This document shows positions 59,001 to 64,000 of a stretch of DNA of 64,000 bases, in pieces. Positions within the stretch are counted from its first letter, which is position 1; each line of letters begins with the position of its first letter. A program made the position numbers and the translations under genes. Location of the stretch: positions 16,060,971 through 16,124,970 of the forward strand of contig NC_049991.1 in NCBI RefSeq assembly GCF_000003815.2, in the 5' to 3' direction. The stretch comes from Branchiostoma floridae. Lineage: Eukaryota > Chordata > Leptocardii > Amphioxiformes > Branchiostomatidae. Under the pieces are notes generated by a model that was given only the letters and a program-made list of their open reading frames with translations, was not told the origin of the DNA and made no database searches.

Positions 59001-62000
59001 CAGATGATAATATGAGTAGACATTGTAATCCACATGTAAAATCAGTGTAAGTCAGAAAAGCTCCTAGAGGCTGTGCTTTATTAGAATGGCCATACTCCTG
59101 ATCTCATTTACACAGAAACCAGCGTAACCAGCAGTAGTAAGCAGGCATTCTTCCATCTCTGGAGTAAAACCAGCCCTTCTACAAATTTAGGGCGTTCTAA
59201 TTATAGGATGGAAATCACTGCTCGAATCTAATAAAGATGAAGAGGGCTGATGACGAAAATGCTAAGGTTTTGCTTTTTGGTGACAGGTAGCTTTTTATGT
59301 CAAGGCAAAGTTTTTTTGAGTCCCCTAGATATAGCAGCTTTCATGTCCTTGTGATACATATTACACGTAAAGAGTTTTGCACTGAACGTCTTGTGTGTGT
59401 ATTGTTTCAGGATTACCAGACCCCTTTGCCAAGATAAGTGTGGATGGGTCGGGCCAGTGCCACTCCACAGACACATGTAAGAACACACTGGACCCCAAGT
59501 GGAATCAACACTACGACTTGTAAGTACTGCAAGTTAGTCTAAAATGTACCAACATTTGCACCATCTTTTGGTCATTGTTATTTCATGTCTTTGGAGGGAA
59601 TGTTTAATCTTTGGAGAAAGCCTCAGGTGTCAAACCCCTGCCTGCTTAAGAACCCAACACACTTCTGGTAAAGTAGGGGACCCCAGCCTTGGTGTCATCC
59701 TATTTAGTTTTCATTGGCTCTCGCTCTCTCTGCTATGCGGCAGTTGGTAAGTGGAGAGTATATTGGAAGTATAGGAGAGTATGTAAAACTAACAAGGATG
59801 GCACTTTGCTTGGTCAAATTCTTGAGGACATTACAGGCTCATGTTTTCTTCTACGTCACTCAAAACTTGTTGATATGGTTCATGAATATCACGATATATA
59901 TTAAGGTAAGCTAAAGGCTTTGATATAGGATAATATTGTGCTATCGTTTCCTGACTCTGGCTTCCAGTTGATTTGTTTCCCCACTTTTATCCTTACTTTC
60001 AATACTGTATGTTTCTCCTCAGGTTTATTGGCAAGAATGACTCCATCACCATCAGTATCTGGAACCATAAAAAGGTGCACAAGAAGCAGGGTGCTGGCTT
60101 CCTGGGGTGTGTCCGCATCATGGCTAACGCTATTGCTAGGTTAAAGGACACAGGGTGTAAGTACTGTTTTACCACTACACACAATCATATGGGCCAAAAA
60201 GCAGTTACTCAAGCAACTGGATATGATTTTGGAAACAGTCAGACGTTTCAAACAGCGATCCAGTGTCTTTCATCAGTGACACTGAAAGACACTGGATAGA
60301 TGTCTGAAATTTCTGACCGTTTCCAGAATCGTATCCAGTTGTTTGAGTAACTGCTTTTTGGCGAATCTCATTACCTGGATGTCTAACCTTCATCGACATA
60401 CAGAATCATATGCATGCATCCTTCTGGGTAGGGAAGGTTTTGAGGCTTGCTGAAAAGCAAATTACCTTCTTGGACGTGACTGGAAACATTTTTGAAAAGT
60501 CAATGGTAGAACACCTAATAGCAATTACTCAAGCAACTGGATATGATTTTGGAAACGGTCAGATGATTCAGGTAGAATCCAATACCCTTCGCCAGCGTAT
60601 CTAATTACCTGGATATCTAACCTTCATCGACATACAGTGGTAGAACAATTTTATTTCTAAAAGAATGCTTTTATGACAGTTTTGCAACTTGTCGTGATAG
60701 AATATGTCTGCTTATTTATTACCAAATATATTACCGCTGTAAATATTACCAAAATCTACATGAATCAACAGGTACACATATGGGAGATACTTTCAGCTAT
60801 AGACAGGAACATTATAAAGCATTGTGACCATCTGGAATGACAAGCCAGAATTCTGCTGTTACCCAGCTGTTGTGCCATCAGTGGGTGCCATTTTCAGTCT
60901 CACTAGTCAAGGTCAAACTATCCATTCCTATTGTTTATGTCAGTTGGAAACCCCAGAAAATCAATAAATGCAATGCTCAGGGACTCGGCTTAGTGTACAC
61001 TCGTAATAACAGCATGTTGAGCGTCCAATACATGTATTTGCACAGGAAGAAAGTCTGTGATGGTTTCAGTTGTCATGTGACAACAGGCCAGTGTTCCAGT
61101 TTAAATGTCCCGTGCTTAAATCACTTGAGAACTTGTCAGTTCTAAACAATGGAAGCCTTGATTGGTAGAGGATAACTTGCTGTGAGTGTGGGTGAAGAGA
61201 GGGAAGCTTTTGGCATGCTGTATCAGGTCATGGCTCTTTCTCTCACCAGTGACTTTGTCTTTGGCTGTATTTTTGGAAAGTTTACAGATAACATGATGCA
61301 AGCCTTTTCTAACCATAAATTGTTGGATGCTGTAATGAAAAATGATTTAAGGAAAGTATCCTATCTTAGAACTTTCTCTTTATAAAGTTTGTTCCAACAC
61401 AAGCACATAGATGTCCTTGGTCACATATACCACAGGGATAAAGATGCTAAAGGTGAAGGGATACATGGGTGGATCCCCAAAGTGAGTCTTACGATACAAC
61501 TTCCTAAGGGACAGAGGTGATTCCCAGTCTCCAGTTGGGGACTGCAGACTGGACAAATGAAATAATCCACACCCCGTGTCCCCAGTGGGGCACAATAATA
61601 AGTTGATAATATGATCAGAAATCATGACAGATGGTTACCAAGTGCTGATGTTGCCCCAGGCAGAATGGGTCTGTGGGAGCAGCCACCTGGTGTACAGTAA
61701 CATGAGAGTCCCAGGTTACAACTTCCCACATCCAGGTTATCAGCAATTAACTTAGAGGGCCTCAACATGCCGAATTATGGCATTCAGTCGGACTGAACTT
61801 ATCCTGAGTCTTTTCAATAACCATTCAAAAATTTACCCAAAAGCTGTTACTTAAGCAACTGGATATGATTTTGGAAATTGGCGTATCTTTTTACCTGGAT
61901 GTCTAACCTTTATTGGCATTCAAAAATTGTCACCAGTTTTGTTTTTGAATGTCAATTGTGATTTGGAAACTTTTCTAGACATAGATAAAACTTAAAAACT

Positions 62001-62927
62001 TGTACAGCTGTGATGTATAAAGTGTTAATTTCATGTACATCATGCAGTTTGAAGTTTGAATGGAGGAAAATATTCTAAATAAATGTTTCTTTTCCCACAG
62101 ATCAGAGACTAGACTTATGTAAAAAGAATCCTGACGACAACGACAATATCAGGGGCCAAGTAGTAGGTGAGTCAATTGCTACATAAGGCATACCTGAATA
62201 TACTGAAAAGATAGTGATGATATAGTAAAATCAATTGTATTTCTGGAAGTGGTTTTCAAGTGTATTGATAGAACTTATAGAAGTAAGTGATAATGTTTTG
62301 TCATAAAATTAACTTTCACATGTGGTATTAAATAATTTCTAGTATTATGTTGGGATCTACAAGAAGGTTTAATGATTGTTGTAATATTTTGATAGTTTGT
62401 TGTAATGTTATGATGTTGATAGTTTGTTTTGCACTTGTGTATTTACTAATACATTGGTGTTTGTCACATTTGTGCCTCCAGGAATGCTGAAACCACAGTC
62501 TTTGATTTACAGTGTGTATATATTTGTCCAAGTGCTAAGAGTAAGAGAGGATGTGTGCAAGTGCTACAGCACTTCTGTCCCTCTAAGTTTGAAGCCAATG
62601 TAGACCTACCTGTACCTGTACACAGTCAGGTGTGACGAGTTGTTGACCCTATGAAATGTGTTACCATCCACAGTGAGTATAATGGCCCGAGATGGTTCGG
62701 GGTTGGGGGACAGAAGTGCAGTAGTGGACCACACAGGGATGCTTTCCACTAGGTCGGTATTCAAAAGAGACAGTTAATTAAAACACATGCACAACTAGCG
62801 GTACTTTTTCCACTGCTCCAGTGAGTCTTATGTCGCGAGACAGAGGGATAGGGGATAGAAGTGCGGTTGTTGACCACAGAGGGATCCCAACTGCCGTGTG
62901 TTTAGATGCCAACGAGCTTCCAGAGGG
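47092..62927 (+). CDS. SMURF: SMURF-type HECT E3 ubiquitin ligase, C2-domain exons (partial, runs off right edge)
   Basis: Six coding exons: 47092-47143, 58320-58358, 59411-59519, 60023-60156, 62101-62166 and 62822-62927, each with GT-AG introns and matching phases. The start MSRPGGPRNGAMKIRLT aligns with vertebrate SMURF1/2, followed by VLCARNVSKKDFF, LPDPFAKISVDGSGQCHSTD, NTLDPKWNQHYDL, VHKKQGAGFLGCVRI and YQRLDLCKKNPDDNDNIRGQ. This is the C2 domain that targets the ligase to membranes; WW and HECT domains should lie to the right of the window. SMURFs ubiquitinate BMP/TGF-beta Smads, receptors and RhoA. The sequence resembles SMURF1 and SMURF2 about equally, fitting a single pre-duplication gene. 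In-frame ATGs at 46969, 47011 and 47068 lie upstream; 47092 is chosen because it matches the vertebrate start. A decayed copy of the sixth exon lies at 62675-62752. Confidence 0.95.
47600..48270. repeat. Degenerate tandem repeat, period ~140 bp, SMURF intron 1
   Basis: About five copies of a unit carrying 'AGAATGGACTCTTCCA', 'GACCAGTCCAAAAATA' and 'ACTGAAAGACTTTGAC'. Copies differ by many substitutions and small indels. No coding capacity. Confidence 0.75.
48490..49140. repeat. Dispersed repeat with internal ~180-bp units and (GAAA)n tail
   Basis: Four diverged units share 'TACCAAATTTCAGGTCAT' and 'GAGCCAAAAGTGT'. The stretch ends with (GAAA)n at about 49082-49109 and a CATACCTATGGTATGG palindrome. 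The pattern suggests a repetitive-element body with a simple-sequence tail, family unknown. Confidence 0.65.
49141..58319. other. Remainder of SMURF intron 1
   Basis: Nine kilobases of AT-rich intron. Apart from the hAT-like element at 52438-52788 I see no gene, RNA or repeat. Frames such as 49715-50212 and 57701-58024 have no recognisable protein and no plausible splice context. Confidence 0.5.
52438..52788. mobile_element. 351-bp hAT-like MITE
   Basis: Starts CAGGGCTTGAAATTAATTTT and ends TATTTGGAGCCCTG, the CAGGG...CCCTG form common in hAT elements. Internal 'GGTGCACTGG' and 'CCAAGGTGCACT' segments are inverted. No clean 8-bp target duplication can be read, so hAT is likely but not proven. 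Confidence 0.65.
60193..60362. mobile_element. 170-bp foldback element, with fragments at 60521-60640 and 61845-61925
   Basis: The left arm, GCCAAAAAGCAGTTACTC and onward, pairs with the right arm for about 80 bp with scattered mismatches. The core 'AAGCAACTGGATATGATTTT' recurs at the two other sites, followed by 'ACCTGGATGTCTAACCTT' at 61845-61925 and 'ACCTGGATATCTAACCTT' at 60521-60640. All lie in SMURF introns. Confidence 0.75.
62675..62752 (+). pseudogene. Decayed copy of SMURF exon 6
   Basis: After a good acceptor (CATCCACAG) the sequence mirrors the true exon at 62822: TGAGT, then ATGGCCCGAGA against ATGTCGCGAGA, then GAGTGGACCAC-like matches. A one-base shift puts it out of frame and a TAG appears after about 15 codons. 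An AG|GTCGGT lies at its right end. Inclusion would truncate the ligase in the C2-WW region. Confidence 0.75.
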
Positions 62928-63115
62928 GTAAGTTGTGCTGTCGTGTGGTTGCACTCATATGAAGCTGTCCGAGATGAAAGTGTGCGGCATAAAACATCAC
63001 ATGTCTGAGCACTTCTGTTGCCAGTTGTGTCATCGGACACATTAGTACTGTGAGCTGTTGTGTTCTGTCCTATGTATATTTATCCCCGAAAATAATTTCA
63101 TCAGGTTGGTAGATC

Positions 63116-63193
63116 ATAGGATATAGGAGTTTTCTTTTACACAACCTAAGCTAAGGTGAGATTAACTGGTAAAAGAAAACTCCTATATCCTAT
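63116..63193. repeat. Hairpin repeat with 25-bp perfect arms
   Basis: Arms 63116-63140 and 63169-63193 (ATAGGATATAGGAGTTTTCT and onward) are perfect inverted complements with a 28-bp loop. The left arm and flank match the repeat at 13220-13394 in opposite orientation. Confidence 0.85.
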
Positions 63194-64000
63194 ATATATT
63201 TATGTGTATATACATATATGTAACCCAATTGTCTTGAGATGAAATAAATAGATACGTAGATGAAATACATGGTTAAAAAGATCATTAAAATCTGGTACAT
63301 AATACTAAAAAGTTCTGAGTCTTATAATAATTACTAAGCACAGATTTCTATTGGTACACTTTCCCTCTGAAATTTTCTCTCTGGTACGGAACTCTCTCTA
63401 TAAAACAGCCTGTATTTGATTTTTCTGTAAAGATTTTGATGTTGGAATTTCTAAAAGACATTCTTCTGTGTATTTAAAGTCTTGCTCCACGACAACTAAG
63501 TTATTGGTCAACATAAAATCACAGCAGAGAAAGGAGAGTATATGTGCCAGACATGTATTGTTGTAATTATCAAAGAGACAGCTTTCACTGGTCTGGAGTG
63601 AATTGATTCCCCTGAGTCATTAGTCCTGTTACCAGATAAGATTGGGAAATTTGATATGGAGAAGTTGAATCAGAGACAAATTGGATTCTCTGGGGATGAT
63701 CATTTCCACTGTGTATACACGGTGATGTAATAATGGTTTGTAATGGGGCTAGAGGCAGTACGTTTAGCTATTAGACACCAGGAACATATGTACAGCATAT
63801 GTAGGTGATAAATGACAGATTTTGGCAGTCCCACCGTCACCATACATGTGATTTTCAATAAGAAGACTAGTTTAATCTCAAAATGTATGGAAATGTTTCA
63901 CATGTAAATCCAATCCTACTCCCCCAAAGTGAAACTCAGTGAAAGAGATTGGTCGTAAGTTAAATCTTTTTATTTGACCCTACAGCATAACCTAAGGTCC

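Noticed and set aside
1-64000. CRISPR arrays, bacterial operons, ribosome binding sites, rRNA or tRNA genes
   Set aside because: The window is eukaryotic; the tandem repeats lack CRISPR spacing, and I saw no tRNA cloverleaf or rRNA-like stretch by eye. A tRNAscan and Rfam search was not possible.

Overview
This is a 64 kb piece of an intron-rich animal nuclear genome. Six protein-coding loci can be rebuilt exon by exon with consensus splice sites and consistent phases. Deuterostome-like protein sequences, one SMURF-type gene resembling both vertebrate SMURF1 and SMURF2, dense MITEs and foldback elements, and AT-rich introns suggest an invertebrate chordate such as amphioxus (Branchiostoma). 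The species is inferred, not shown.

Layout, left to right. 1-825 (minus): first coding exons of the mismatch-repair ATPase PMS2, running off the left edge. 826-4919: spacer with a degraded coding-like stretch and a MITE. 4920-23060 (minus): complete exportin-6 (XPO6), 25 coding exons, 1138 codons plus stop; its introns carry a minisatellite, several transposons and at least six partial copies of its own exons. 23061-23658: short divergent promoter. 23659-27103 (plus): complete NDUFA6 (complex I LYR subunit) in three exons, with a 1.85 kb Mutator-like element in intron 1. 29215-32507 (minus): CANT1/apyrase-type nucleotidase, converging on NDUFA6; upstream lie three small look-alike candidate first exons (34253-35807), each beginning Met-Arg-Arg and each ending in phase 0. 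36029-39590: tandem repeat block. 41227-43325 (minus): LpxH-like calcineurin-fold metallophosphoesterase, with a possible first exon at 45773-45796. 47092-62927 (plus): 5' half of a SMURF HECT ubiquitin ligase (C2 domain), continuing past the right edge, with an 11 kb first intron.

The genes do not form a pathway; they are ordinary housekeeping or signalling genes arranged divergently and convergently. The unusual features are repeated partial-exon duplication (several in XPO6, one in SMURF), the possible alternative first-exon cluster of CANT1, a Mutator-like family identified by 9-bp target-site duplications, and a GC-AG intron in XPO6. Coordinates for multi-exon genes run from first to last coding base; exon positions are in the evidence text.
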